Source: Mycobacterium paragordonae (GTDB taxonomy: Bacteria > Actinomycetota > Actinomycetes > Mycobacteriales > Mycobacteriaceae). From it: 64,000 bases of DNA. Position numbers and translations under genes: made by a program. Within the stretch, counting starts at the first letter, position 1, and each line of letters opens with the position of its first letter. This document shows, one piece after another, positions 1 through 7,639 of this stretch. The stretch spans positions 6,572,001 to 6,636,000 of the forward strand of contig NZ_CP025546.1 of NCBI RefSeq assembly GCF_003614435.1, in the 5' to 3' direction. The notes below the pieces were generated by a model. That model was not told the origin of the DNA. It made no database searches and saw nothing but the letters and a program-made list of their open reading frames with translations.

Positions 1-97
1 GGACCTGAAAACCGCCCTGTTCAACGACCCGCGATTCGCCGTCGAGACCATCGGACCGTTCATCGTGGCGATTCGTAAGCCGGTGCCCAGCGCTTGA
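1..97 (+). CDS. aftA: 3' end of aftA, arabinofuranosyltransferase
   Basis: Only the last 31 codons are inside the window; they read in frame from base 2 and end at the TGA at 95-97. The tail (ending IRKPVPSA) and its position directly before embC match the C-terminus of AftA, the membrane GT-C enzyme that puts the first arabinofuranose on galactan. The stop overlaps the embC start by one base (TGATG), which suggests translational coupling. Identification rests mainly on gene order because so little of the protein is visible. Confidence 0.75.
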   Translation, partial: DLKTALFNDPRFAVETIGPFIVAIRKPVPSA

Positions 98-3000
98 TGG
101 CGACCGAACAATTACCATCTACCTCCGTGGGCGAAGCGGGAGCAAACTACCGGCTCGCCCGACTCGTTGCCGTGGTCGCCGGACTGCTGGGCGCGGCGCT
201 GGCGCTGGCTACCCCGCTGCTGCCGGTCAAGCAAACCACCGCCCAACTCAACTGGCCGCAGAACGGCACCTTCAGCAGCGTCGAAGCGCCGCTGATCAGC
301 TACGTGGCCACCGACCTGAACATCAGCGTGCCCTGCCAGGCCGCGGCCGGGCTGGAAGGGCCGCAGAACGCCGGCAAGACGGTGTTGTTGTCGACGGTGC
401 CCAAACAAGCACCGAAGGCGGTCGATCGAGGCCTGTTGTTGGAGCGGGTCAACGGCGACCTGGTGCTGATCGTGCGCAACGTCCCGGTCGTCACCGCCCC
501 GATGAGTCAGGTGCTCGGACCGGACTGTCAGCGCGTGACGTTCACCGCGCACGCGGACCGGGTGATCGGGGAGTTCGTGGGCCTCAAACAGGGCCCGACC
601 ACCGAGCATCCCGGCGCGCCGCTGCGCGGCGAGAAGAGCGGATATGACTTCCGCCCGCAGATCGTCGGGGTGTTCACCGACCTGGCCGGACCGAGTCCGC
701 CGGGCCTGAGCCTCTCCGCGACCGTCGACACCCGCTACAGCAGCAGCCCCACGACGCTCAAGATGGCCGCGATGATCCTCGGGTTGCTGCTGACCGCGGC
801 CTCCTTGGTTGCGCTGCACGTCCTGGACACCGCCGACGGCACCCGGCACCGCCGGTTCCTGCCGTCGCGCTGGTGGTCGGTCGGCGCCCTGGACGCGCTG
901 GTGATCGCCGTGCTGGTGTGGTGGCACTTCGTCGGCGCCAACACCTCCGACGACGGCTACATCCTGACCATGGCCCGGGTGTCCGAGCACGCCGGCTACA
1001 TGGCGAACTACTACCGCTGGTTCGGCACGCCCGAGGCGCCGTTCGGCTGGTACTACGACCTGCTGGCGATGTGGGCCCACGTCACGACGGCCAGCGTCTG
1101 GATGCGGCTGCCCACCCTGGTCATGGCGCTGACGTGCTGGTGGGTGATCAGCCGTGAGGTCATTCCTCGCCTGGGCCATTCCGTCAAGAAGAGCCGGGCC
1201 GCGGCATGGACGGCGGCTGGAATGTTTCTGGCGGTCTGGCTACCCCTGAACAACGGGCTGCGTCCAGAGCCGATCATCGCCCTGGGCATCCTGCTGACCT
1301 GGTGCTCGGTGGAGCGGGCGGTGGCCACCAGCCGGCTGTTGCCGGTGGCCGCGGCGTGCATCCTCGGCGCGTTGACCCTGTTCTCCGGGCCCACCGGCAT
1401 CGCCTCTATCGGTGCGTTGCTGGTGGCGATCGGCCCGCTGCGGACCATCCTGCATCGCCGGTCCAAACAGTTCGGCCTGCTGCCGCTGATATCGCCGATC
1501 CTGGCGGCCACCACGGTCACCACCATCCTGATCTTCCGCGACCAGACGTTCGCCGGCGAAGCCCAGGCCACGTTCCTCAAGCAGGCCGTCGGGCCCAGCC
1601 TGAAGTGGTTCGACGAACACATCCGCTACGAGCGGCTGTTCATGCCCAGCCCCGACGGGTCGGTGGCGCGCCGGTTCGCGGTTCTGGCGCTGATCCTCGC
1701 GCTGGCGATCGCGGTGGCAATCTCGTTGCGCAAGGGGCGAATTCCGGGGACCGCGGCCGGTCCGAGCCGCCGGATCATCGGCATCACCATCATCTCGTTC
1801 CTGGCGATGATGTTCACGCCCACCAAATGGACCCACCACTTCGGGGTTTTCGCGGGGCTGGCCGGCTCCCTGGGCGCGTTGGCGGCCGTGGCGGTAACCG
1901 GGGCCGCGATGCGCTCCAGACGCAACCGCACCGTGTTCGCGGCCGTCGTCCTCTTTGTCATGGCCATGTCGTTCGCCAGCGTCAACGGCTGGTGGTATGT
2001 CTCGAATTTCGGTGTGCCGTGGTCGAATTCGTTCCCCAAGTGGCGATGGTCGCTCACCACGGCGCTGCTCGAACTGACCGTGATCGTGCTACTGATCGCG
2101 GCCTGGTTCCACTTCGTCGCCACCAACGACGACGGACCGCCCCGGACCCGGTTCGGTGCACGCGTGTCGCGATTCACCCAGTCCCCGTTGGCAATTGCGA
2201 CCTGGTTGCTGGTCCTGATGGAAGTGGTGTCGCTGACCCAGGCGATGATCTTCCAATATCCGGCTTGGTCGGTGGGCCGGTCGAACCTGCAGGCGTTAAC
2301 CGGAAAGACCTGCGGCCTGGCCGATGACGTGCTGGTCGAACTGGATCCGCAGGCCGGCATCTTGCCGCCGGTGTCCGCGCCGGTAGGCGACGCTCTGGGC
2401 GCAGGCCTCTCGGAAGCGTTCACTCCCAACGGGATTCCCGCCGATGTCTCCGCCGATCCGGTGATGGAGCGCCCGGGCGACCGCAACTTCGCCAACGACG
2501 ACGGAGTGATCACCGGCACCGAGGCCGGTACCGAGGGTGGCACCACAGCCGCGCCGGGCATCAACGGCTCTCGGGCCCGGTTGCCGTTCAACCTCGACCC
2601 GGCCCGCACCCCGGTGCTGGGTAGCTGGCGCGCCGGCATCCAGGTGCCGGCGATGCTGCGGTCGGGCTGGTACCGGCTGCCCGCCAAGGACGACCGGCAC
2701 AAGACGCCGCTGCTGGTGGTCACGGCGGCCGGCCGGTTCGACGCCCGCGAGATTCAGGTGCAGTGGGCCACCGATGACGAGGCCGCTGCCGGAAAGCACA
2801 GCGGCTCAATGGGCTTCGCTGACGTCGGGGCGGCACCGGCCTGGCGCAACCTGCGCGCCCCATTATCGGCCATCCCCGATTCCGCCACTCAGATCCGCTT
2901 GGTGGCCGACGACGACGATCTGGCCCCACAACATTGGATCGGCCTCACTCCGCCGCGAGTGCCGCAGCTGCGCACGCTGCAGGACGTGGTGGGCTCCAGG

Positions 3001-3351
3001 GACCCGGTGTTCCTGGACTGGCTGGTAGGGCTGGCTTTCCCGTGCCAGCGGCCGTTCGGTCATCAGAACGGTGTCGACGAGACGCCCAAGTGGCGGATCC
3101 TGCCCGACCGGTTCGGCGCCGAGGCCAACTCTCCCGTCATGGACAACCTCGGTGGTGGACCACTCGGCATCACCGAGTTGCTGACCCAGTCGGTAACGGT
3201 GGCCAGCTACCTCAAGGACGACTGGTTCCGGGACTGGGGTGCGCTACAACGCCTGACGCCCTTCTATCCCGACGCCACGCCGGCCCGGCTGGAGCTGGGC
3301 ACGGTGACGCGCAGCGGGTTGTGGGACCCGGCGCCGCTGCGCAAGAGCTGA
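97..3351 (+). CDS. embC: EmbC arabinosyltransferase (lipoarabinomannan arabinan)
   Basis: A 1084-residue polytopic membrane protein of the Emb GT-C family, which uses decaprenyl-phospho-arabinose to build arabinan; EmbC acts on lipoarabinomannan and is a target of ethambutol. An N-terminal membrane helix is followed by an extracytoplasmic domain, many further helices from about residue 220, and a C-terminal carbohydrate-binding domain ending in the GxLTRSGLWDPAP-type tail shared by the Emb paralogues. The catalytic Asp-Asp-Gly-Tyr motif is at about residues 285-288. The ATG at 97 is chosen over a TTG three bases earlier because it overlaps the aftA stop. It is called EmbC because it follows aftA and is separate from the coupled embA-embB pair. 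Unlike in M. tuberculosis, about 4.3 kb of other genes separate it from embA. Confidence 0.95.
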   Translation: MATEQLPSTSVGEAGANYRLARLVAVVAGLLGAALALATPLLPVKQTTAQLNWPQNGTFSSVEAPLISYVATDLNISVPCQAAAGLEGPQNAGKTVLLSTVPKQAPKAVDRGLLLERVNGDLVLIVRNVPVVTAPMSQVLGPDCQRVTFTAHADRVIGEFVGLKQGPTTEHPGAPLRGEKSGYDFRPQIVGVFTDLAGPSPPGLSLSATVDTRYSSSPTTLKMAAMILGLLLTAASLVALHVLDTADGTRHRRFLPSRWWSVGALDALVIAVLVWWHFVGANTSDDGYILTMARVSEHAGYMANYYRWFGTPEAPFGWYYDLLAMWAHVTTASVWMRLPTLVMALTCWWVISREVIPRLGHSVKKSRAAAWTAAGMFLAVWLPLNNGLRPEPIIALGILLTWCSVERAVATSRLLPVAAACILGALTLFSGPTGIASIGALLVAIGPLRTILHRRSKQFGLLPLISPILAATTVTTILIFRDQTFAGEAQATFLKQAVGPSLKWFDEHIRYERLFMPSPDGSVARRFAVLALILALAIAVAISLRKGRIPGTAAGPSRRIIGITIISFLAMMFTPTKWTHHFGVFAGLAGSLGALAAVAVTGAAMRSRRNRTVFAAVVLFVMAMSFASVNGWWYVSNFGVPWSNSFPKWRWSLTTALLELTVIVLLIAAWFHFVATNDDGPPRTRFGARVSRFTQSPLAIATWLLVLMEVVSLTQAMIFQYPAWSVGRSNLQALTGKTCGLADDVLVELDPQAGILPPVSAPVGDALGAGLSEAFTPNGIPADVSADPVMERPGDRNFANDDGVITGTEAGTEGGTTAAPGINGSRARLPFNLDPARTPVLGSWRAGIQVPAMLRSGWYRLPAKDDRHKTPLLVVTAAGRFDAREIQVQWATDDEAAAGKHSGSMGFADVGAAPAWRNLRAPLSAIPDSATQIRLVADDDDLAPQHWIGLTPPRVPQLRTLQDVVGSRDPVFLDWLVGLAFPCQRPFGHQNGVDETPKWRILPDRFGAEANSPVMDNLGGGPLGITELLTQSVTVASYLKDDWFRDWGALQRLTPFYPDATPARLELGTVTRSGLWDPAPLRKS

Positions 3352-3367
3352 GTGGGCGGAGACCCAG

Positions 3368-4867
3368 CTAAAAAGGTGGGGGTTCGTCGTCGGGTGGGCC
3401 GGTAGCGTTGATGCGCGCTTGGTGGTTGGCGCGGCGTTCGGCGGTCACCCGGGCGGCGCGGGCCTGGGCGCGGGTGCGCCGGCGGGTGGGCATCATCGCG
3501 GTGCGTTCGGCGCAGTAATCCGCCGGTGGGGTTTGGGCTTCGGGGGCGGGCATCCCACCCACCGCATGGCACAGGCTGGGAAACAGCAACGCGGAACCGG
3601 GAGTGGTGACGTGGGTGTCCCCACCCGGGGAGGTCAGGATCAAGGTGCCGTCGGCGAGTTGTTTCTCGGTCCAGCCCCAAAACGTCTTCATCAAATGATG
3701 CGTACGGCAGTAGCACTTGAGGTTGCCCGCGTGAGTGGGCCCACCGGAGGCGTAGGGGATGGTGTGGTCACAGTCGCAGGCGGTGGCCGGCACATCACAG
3801 CCGGGCCAGCGGCAGGTCAGATCCCGGGCCCGCACGAAATCGGCGAGCGCTTGGGAGGGGTGGTAGTGCGGTTCGGGGGCGGCGTAGCCGGGGTGGATCA
3901 ACGGCACCTGGCGGGCGGTCAGCGCCAACTCGGCCAACAGTTCGGGGGTGATCAGGTCTTCGGCGCCCAGCACACACCCGGGGCTGTCGCTGTGGCCATT
4001 GAGGGTGGCCTGTTCGGCGACCACATGAATCACCACCGGCGAGGCGGGCTTACGCCCGGCGGCGGTGCAATCGGGACGCCCGCACTCGCAGGCCAGCCGG
4101 GTGGCATCGGCGGCCAGCGCCCCCATGGCATCAGCGCGGCGCTGAGCCACCGTGCGCGGATCGTGGGGGCAGACCGTGGCCGCCAACGCCGAGATCCGCG
4201 CATCGAGGGCTTTGGCATCGGTGCTGCGCAGGCGTCCCTCCACCTGGCACAACCCGTTGAGCTCCTGGCTGATCCACACCTCCCGATCAGCCTGGGCCTC
4301 TGTGCGCCGCCGGACGGCATCGGCGTCGGCGTTGGCGACGATCTGGTCGATCTTCTGCGACAGCCGCCCCCGGCTCAACGAGGGCCACCGTGTCACCCGC
4401 GCGGCGATCGTGTCGTCCACCGACGCCAGCACCTGGGGGTCCTCGATCAGATCGGTGCGGAACACGATCGTCGCGAACGCCTCCAGGTCAATATCCCCGG
4501 CACACAACACCGCCGCGACCTGCGGCAGGCGCTCGCGCATCGCCCGGGCATAATGCAGCTTGGTCTCCGCGCGGCCCTGGCTGATCTTCAGCCCCGCGGC
4601 CACCTCCCCGGCCACCGCCTTGAACGTGTCGATCGCCCACTGACCCGTCTCAGAGCCCGCCACCGAGCGGTGGGAGAACAACTGCCCGATCCCCACCAAC
4701 TCCGCGGCCTGGGCCTGATTGACCACCCGCGCCGCCGCACCGATCCGCGTCATCCAGCCCACCGAGTCTTCGGTCTTTTCTAGAAGTGCCCTGCGGTGGG
4801 CCACCACCTCCAGGTAGCCGTCATACCCTTCCATCCCGGGTGCGAGGAACGGCAGCCTATCGAACAT
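3368..4867 (-). CDS. 13E12-repeat family HNH endonuclease-like protein (DUF222)
   Basis: A 499-residue protein with an N-terminal DUF222 region and a C-terminal HNH nuclease motif: CRWPGCDVP, then CDCDHTIPYASGG, then NLKCYCRTHH (about residues 370-420). The family is repeated many times in mycobacterial genomes (REP13E12 in M. tuberculosis, where one copy is the phiRv1 integration site). Its biological role is not known. The ATG at 4867 was chosen because homologous family members start at MFDRL-like positions and an imperfect palindrome spans that codon. The reading frame stays open up to 5050, but that part runs into the neighbouring insertion sequence. It converges on embC with only 16 bp between them, an insertion into the otherwise tight emb cluster. 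Confidence 0.88.
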   Translation of the reverse strand: MFDRLPFLAPGMEGYDGYLEVVAHRRALLEKTEDSVGWMTRIGAAARVVNQAQAAELVGIGQLFSHRSVAGSETGQWAIDTFKAVAGEVAAGLKISQGRAETKLHYARAMRERLPQVAAVLCAGDIDLEAFATIVFRTDLIEDPQVLASVDDTIAARVTRWPSLSRGRLSQKIDQIVANADADAVRRRTEAQADREVWISQELNGLCQVEGRLRSTDAKALDARISALAATVCPHDPRTVAQRRADAMGALAADATRLACECGRPDCTAAGRKPASPVVIHVVAEQATLNGHSDSPGCVLGAEDLITPELLAELALTARQVPLIHPGYAAPEPHYHPSQALADFVRARDLTCRWPGCDVPATACDCDHTIPYASGGPTHAGNLKCYCRTHHLMKTFWGWTEKQLADGTLILTSPGGDTHVTTPGSALLFPSLCHAVGGMPAPEAQTPPADYCAERTAMMPTRRRTRAQARAARVTAERRANHQARINATGPPDDEPPPF

Positions 4868-4875
4868 ACATTCGA
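4860..4875. repeat. Imperfect palindrome over the start of the 13E12 gene
   Basis: TCGAACATACATTCGA has outer arms TCGAA/TTCGA and spans the start codon of the HNH gene. Similar AT-rich palindromes lie at the start of REP13E12 copies and are linked in M. tuberculosis with phage integration. Whether this copy can serve as an attachment site is inference. Confidence 0.4.
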
Positions 4876-4898
4876 TTATAGCCGCTACCCCCGACCGC

Positions 4899-4959
4899 GT
4901 TGACTCGTCAGAAATGCGCGCGAAAGGGTGATTCGTTGCCTCATCGAGAATGCGCGCGT
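4899..4959 (+). repeat. Left inverted end of the insertion sequence
   Basis: Matches the reverse complement of 6195-6255 over about 60 bp with scattered mismatches. It contains two GTTGnCTC...ATGCGCGCG motifs, probably two transposase-binding sites per end. It begins 31 bp upstream of the HNH gene start codon. Confidence 0.8.
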
Positions 4960-5011
4960 GGACGGCGCGCCTGCCTGGTCGGGTCAGCAATGAGTTCGGT
5001 AGGCCCGGTTG

Positions 5012-6244
5012 ATGGGGTTGACATTGGCAGAGCGCAGGGCGGTGACCCAATCAGCGGCGACTCGTTATCAGCAGGCCGGTAAGCGCGGTAAGACCCGGAT
5101 TCTTGACGAGTTGTGCGCCAACACGGGCTGGCATCGCAGCCATGCCCGCAAGGCACTGAAAGCCGCGCTGGCCCCCAGGATCATGTCTGCACGAAGTCCG
5201 CGGCCCGTGAAATACGGCGAGGATGTCATTGCTGCGCTGACGATCTGCTGGACGGTGCTGGGCATGCCCGCCGGCAAACGGCTCGCACCCATGCTCACCG
5301 AGCTGGTAGCCGTGCTGCGCCACTTCCGGGAGCTGGTCATCAGTGACGAGACGGCGGCACTGCTGGTATCGATGTCGGCGGCCACCATCGATCGCCGCCT
5401 GGCCGATGAACGGGCCAGATACAAGATCAAAGGACGCGTGGGCACCAAGCCGGGGTCGCTGATCCGAAGTCAGATCCCGGTGCGCACCTGGGCCCAATGG
5501 GATGACGCTGTGCCCGGCTTCGTCGAGATCGACACGGTCTTCCATGACGGCGGCAATCGGGGTGGAGGCCATGCGTTCACGTTGACGGTCACCGATATCG
5601 CCACCGGCTGGACCGAAAGCCGCTCGCTACCGGACAGGACGGCCAAACACATCCTGGCCGCCCTCAATCAGATCGCCGCCGCGATGCCGTTCCCGATCCT
5701 CGGCGTGGACTGCGATAACGGATCGGAATTCATCAACGACGACCTCTTGGCATGGTGCCAAGACCGGCGAATCACCTTCACCCGGTCACGGCCGGGCAAC
5801 AAGAACGACGGCTGCCACGTCGAGCAGAAGAACTGGGTGGTGGTCCGCACCGTGGTCGGCTACTACCGCTACGACACAGCGTCAGAACTCTTGCTACTCA
5901 ACGAGATCTGGCGACTGCAGTCACAGCTGACCAACTACTTCCACCCCCAGCAGAAATTGGTATCCAAAGTCCGCAAAGGCGCCAAGGTATCCAGAAAACA
6001 CGACACGGCCACCACCCCGTTTCACCGGGCGACCGACCACCCGAGTATGACCCTGGACCGCATCGTGGCGCTCAAGCGGACCTACTCACTGATCAACCCA
6101 GCCGCCACCCAACGCCAGATCCAGGCGTTGACCAACCAACTCTTCACCCTGACCACCAGCAAAGCCCCAGCCGGCGTCCCGACTCCACTCACCAAGCGCG
6201 CACGTTCACGTGAGGCAACCAACAACCCTTCGCGCGCATCTTGA
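5012..6244 (+). CDS. DDE transposase with integrase (rve) core
   Basis: A 410-residue transposase. The N-terminal third has a helix-turn-helix-like stretch (residues about 20-50, containing LCANTGWHRSHARKAL). The catalytic core shows the DDE triad of the retroviral-integrase fold: an Asp in EIDTVFHD, an Asp in GVDCDNGSEF and a Glu in NDGCHVEQKNW. The ATG at 5012 directly follows a TTG in the same frame and is preferred. The frame is intact, and the stop is within the right inverted end. The gene sits between the 13E12 gene and embR. Related integrase-core transposases are frequent in actinobacteria; I cannot give the exact IS family. Confidence 0.85.
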   Translation: MGLTLAERRAVTQSAATRYQQAGKRGKTRILDELCANTGWHRSHARKALKAALAPRIMSARSPRPVKYGEDVIAALTICWTVLGMPAGKRLAPMLTELVAVLRHFRELVISDETAALLVSMSAATIDRRLADERARYKIKGRVGTKPGSLIRSQIPVRTWAQWDDAVPGFVEIDTVFHDGGNRGGGHAFTLTVTDIATGWTESRSLPDRTAKHILAALNQIAAAMPFPILGVDCDNGSEFINDDLLAWCQDRRITFTRSRPGNKNDGCHVEQKNWVVVRTVVGYYRYDTASELLLLNEIWRLQSQLTNYFHPQQKLVSKVRKGAKVSRKHDTATTPFHRATDHPSMTLDRIVALKRTYSLINPAATQRQIQALTNQLFTLTTSKAPAGVPTPLTKRARSREATNNPSRAS

Positions 6245-6255
6245 CATGAGGCAAC
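6195..6255 (-). repeat. Right inverted end of the insertion sequence
   Basis: Inverted partner of 4899-4959, again with two copies of the tip motif (ATGCGCGCG and GTTGCCTCA when read on the minus strand). It contains the last codons and the stop of the transposase gene. Confidence 0.8.
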
Positions 6256-6333
6256 TTGCCGACAAGGCTCGATCGTGTCAAGAGGTCAAGTAGCGGTCGA
6301 TAACCGCGGCCGACAGACCGGCGCCACACCAAC

Positions 6334-7458
6334 TCAGGCAGGCCGGATCTCAAAGACGAACTCGCATCCTCCGATGCATACGCTGTCGCCATGCGCCAGA
6401 GTGGCGCTCCCCCGGATCAATTCACCCCGCACCTCGACACCGTTCGTTGAGCGCAGATCGGTAACTACGAAACCCGTTCCCGTGTCAGCGATCACGGCGT
6501 GGTGGCGACTGACGTCGTTGTCGTCGAGCACGATGTCGTTGTCGGCCAACCGCCCGATCCGGGTGGTCGCACTGTTGAGCTGATAGCGGCGCCCGAAGCG
6601 GTCGCATAGTGTCGCCACGACCGACGTCGACAGCGTGGTCCTGGTGTCGATCCGGCTGCGCTTGCGGGTGCTCTTGACGGCCTGCTTGGTGACGATCGGC
6701 TCCTGGCGCAGGATTCGCTCGTGCAGGGTGCTGACCGTCGGTCCGGGATCGATCCCCAGCCCCTCGGCCAGCGCCGTCTTCAGCTGCCGGTAGGCGCCCA
6801 GCGCGTCGGACTGCCGCTCGGTGACGTAATAGGCCGTGATGAGCTGCGCCCACAGGGGCTCGCGATAGGGGTGCTCGGCAGCGAGCGCCTCCAGCTCCCC
6901 GATCACCCCGTCGGCACGCCCGCAGGCGATTTCGGCCTCTGCGCGCGCACTGTGCGCGGCCACCTTGTCTTCGAGGGCCTTGGCGGCGAACGGGGCGACG
7001 AAGTCGAAGTCGCGCAGGTCGTCAAGCACTGGGCCGCGCCATTCGGCCAGGGCCATGGACAGGTGACTGCTGGCCTCCTCGAACCGGCCGGCGGCGGCCG
7101 CCTCAACGCCGGCCGCCTTCCCGGCGGCAAAGCGACCCAGGTCATAGTCGGTGTCGGCCACATTCAGCTGGTAACCCGGCGGCGCGCTGGCCAGCACCCG
7201 CACCGGGTCGACGCCCCCGTCGCGCAGCAGCCGGCGCAGGTTGGAGATGTGGGACTGGATGCTGGTGCGTGCCGCCGGCACCGGGGAGCCGGCCCACACC
7301 GCGTCGATCATCGAGTCGACCGACACCGGCCGGTTACGGTCGATCAACAGCACCGCCAACACAGCCCGCTGCTTGGCGGCACCGACGGACACCGGGTCGC
7401 CGTGCACCAACAGTTGCAGCGGCCCTAGAACGCCAAACCCGAGAGCCGAGTTCGTCAT
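6334..7458 (-). CDS. embR: EmbR, SARP-type transcription activator with FHA domain
   Basis: A 374-residue regulator with three parts: an OmpR/SARP winged helix (residues about 1-100, ending in the SNLRRLLRDGG region), a bacterial transcriptional activation domain (about 105-250) and a C-terminal FHA domain (about 290-372). The FHA domain shows its phosphothreonine-binding residues in TRIGR, DVSRHHA and LRSTNG. In M. tuberculosis EmbR binds phosphorylated PknH and activates embCAB. There embR is at a different locus next to pknH; here it is divergent from embA with a 181-bp shared promoter region, as described for M. avium. A GGAGGG ribosome-binding site precedes the ATG. The nearby kinase at 14165-15979 is an obvious candidate partner, but this is inference. 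Confidence 0.93.
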   Translation of the reverse strand: MTNSALGFGVLGPLQLLVHGDPVSVGAAKQRAVLAVLLIDRNRPVSVDSMIDAVWAGSPVPAARTSIQSHISNLRRLLRDGGVDPVRVLASAPPGYQLNVADTDYDLGRFAAGKAAGVEAAAAGRFEEASSHLSMALAEWRGPVLDDLRDFDFVAPFAAKALEDKVAAHSARAEAEIACGRADGVIGELEALAAEHPYREPLWAQLITAYYVTERQSDALGAYRQLKTALAEGLGIDPGPTVSTLHERILRQEPIVTKQAVKSTRKRSRIDTRTTLSTSVVATLCDRFGRRYQLNSATTRIGRLADNDIVLDDNDVSRHHAVIADTGTGFVVTDLRSTNGVEVRGELIRGSATLAHGDSVCIGGCEFVFEIRPA

Positions 7459-7625
7459 CGCGCTGCAAGCCCTCCGGTCATTGTGGTTCTGGCCATTTCT
7501 CTGGCTCTAATTGTGACCTCTGAGGGCGCGCAATAGACAAAGGCCCACCGAATCAGTGCCCGCGCACTGCGAGCCCGGAAGCTGCAGCGCGGCCCCGCGT
7601 CCAAAACGGACTCAGTGACGTCGCC

Positions 7626-7631
7626 TACGAT
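7626..7631 (+). promoter_or_regulatory. Putative -10 element for leaderless embA transcript
   Basis: TACGAT fits the mycobacterial TANNNT consensus and ends 8 bases before the embA GTG. No Shine-Dalgarno sequence lies in front of that GTG, so transcription may start at or next to the start codon. The rest of 7459-7639, between embR and embA, probably holds the embR promoter and EmbR binding sites; I see no clear repeat in it. Confidence 0.4.
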
Positions 7632-7639
7632 CGAGCCTC

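Larger units (their letters stand above)
4896..6258 (+). mobile_element. Complete insertion sequence, about 1.36 kb, one DDE transposase
   Basis: The two ends are inverted copies of each other. The left end (4899-4959) and the reverse complement of the right end (6195-6255) each hold two copies of a motif of the form GTTGnCTC followed about 8 bases later by ATGCGCGCG. One copy lies at the tip and one about 35 bp inside. A possible 5-bp target duplication, CCGAC, flanks the outer limits (4891-4895 and 6259-6263). The single transposase gene fills the space between the ends and its stop lies inside the right end. Both ends and the gene look intact, so this may be a functional copy. The family is not certain; it is not one of the large IS families I can name from sequence. 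Confidence 0.85.

Noticed and set aside
3419..4783. 454-codon plus-strand frame opposite the 13E12 gene
   Set aside because: Gly/His/Arg-rich translation typical of a shadow; the minus strand encodes DUF222 and HNH motifs.
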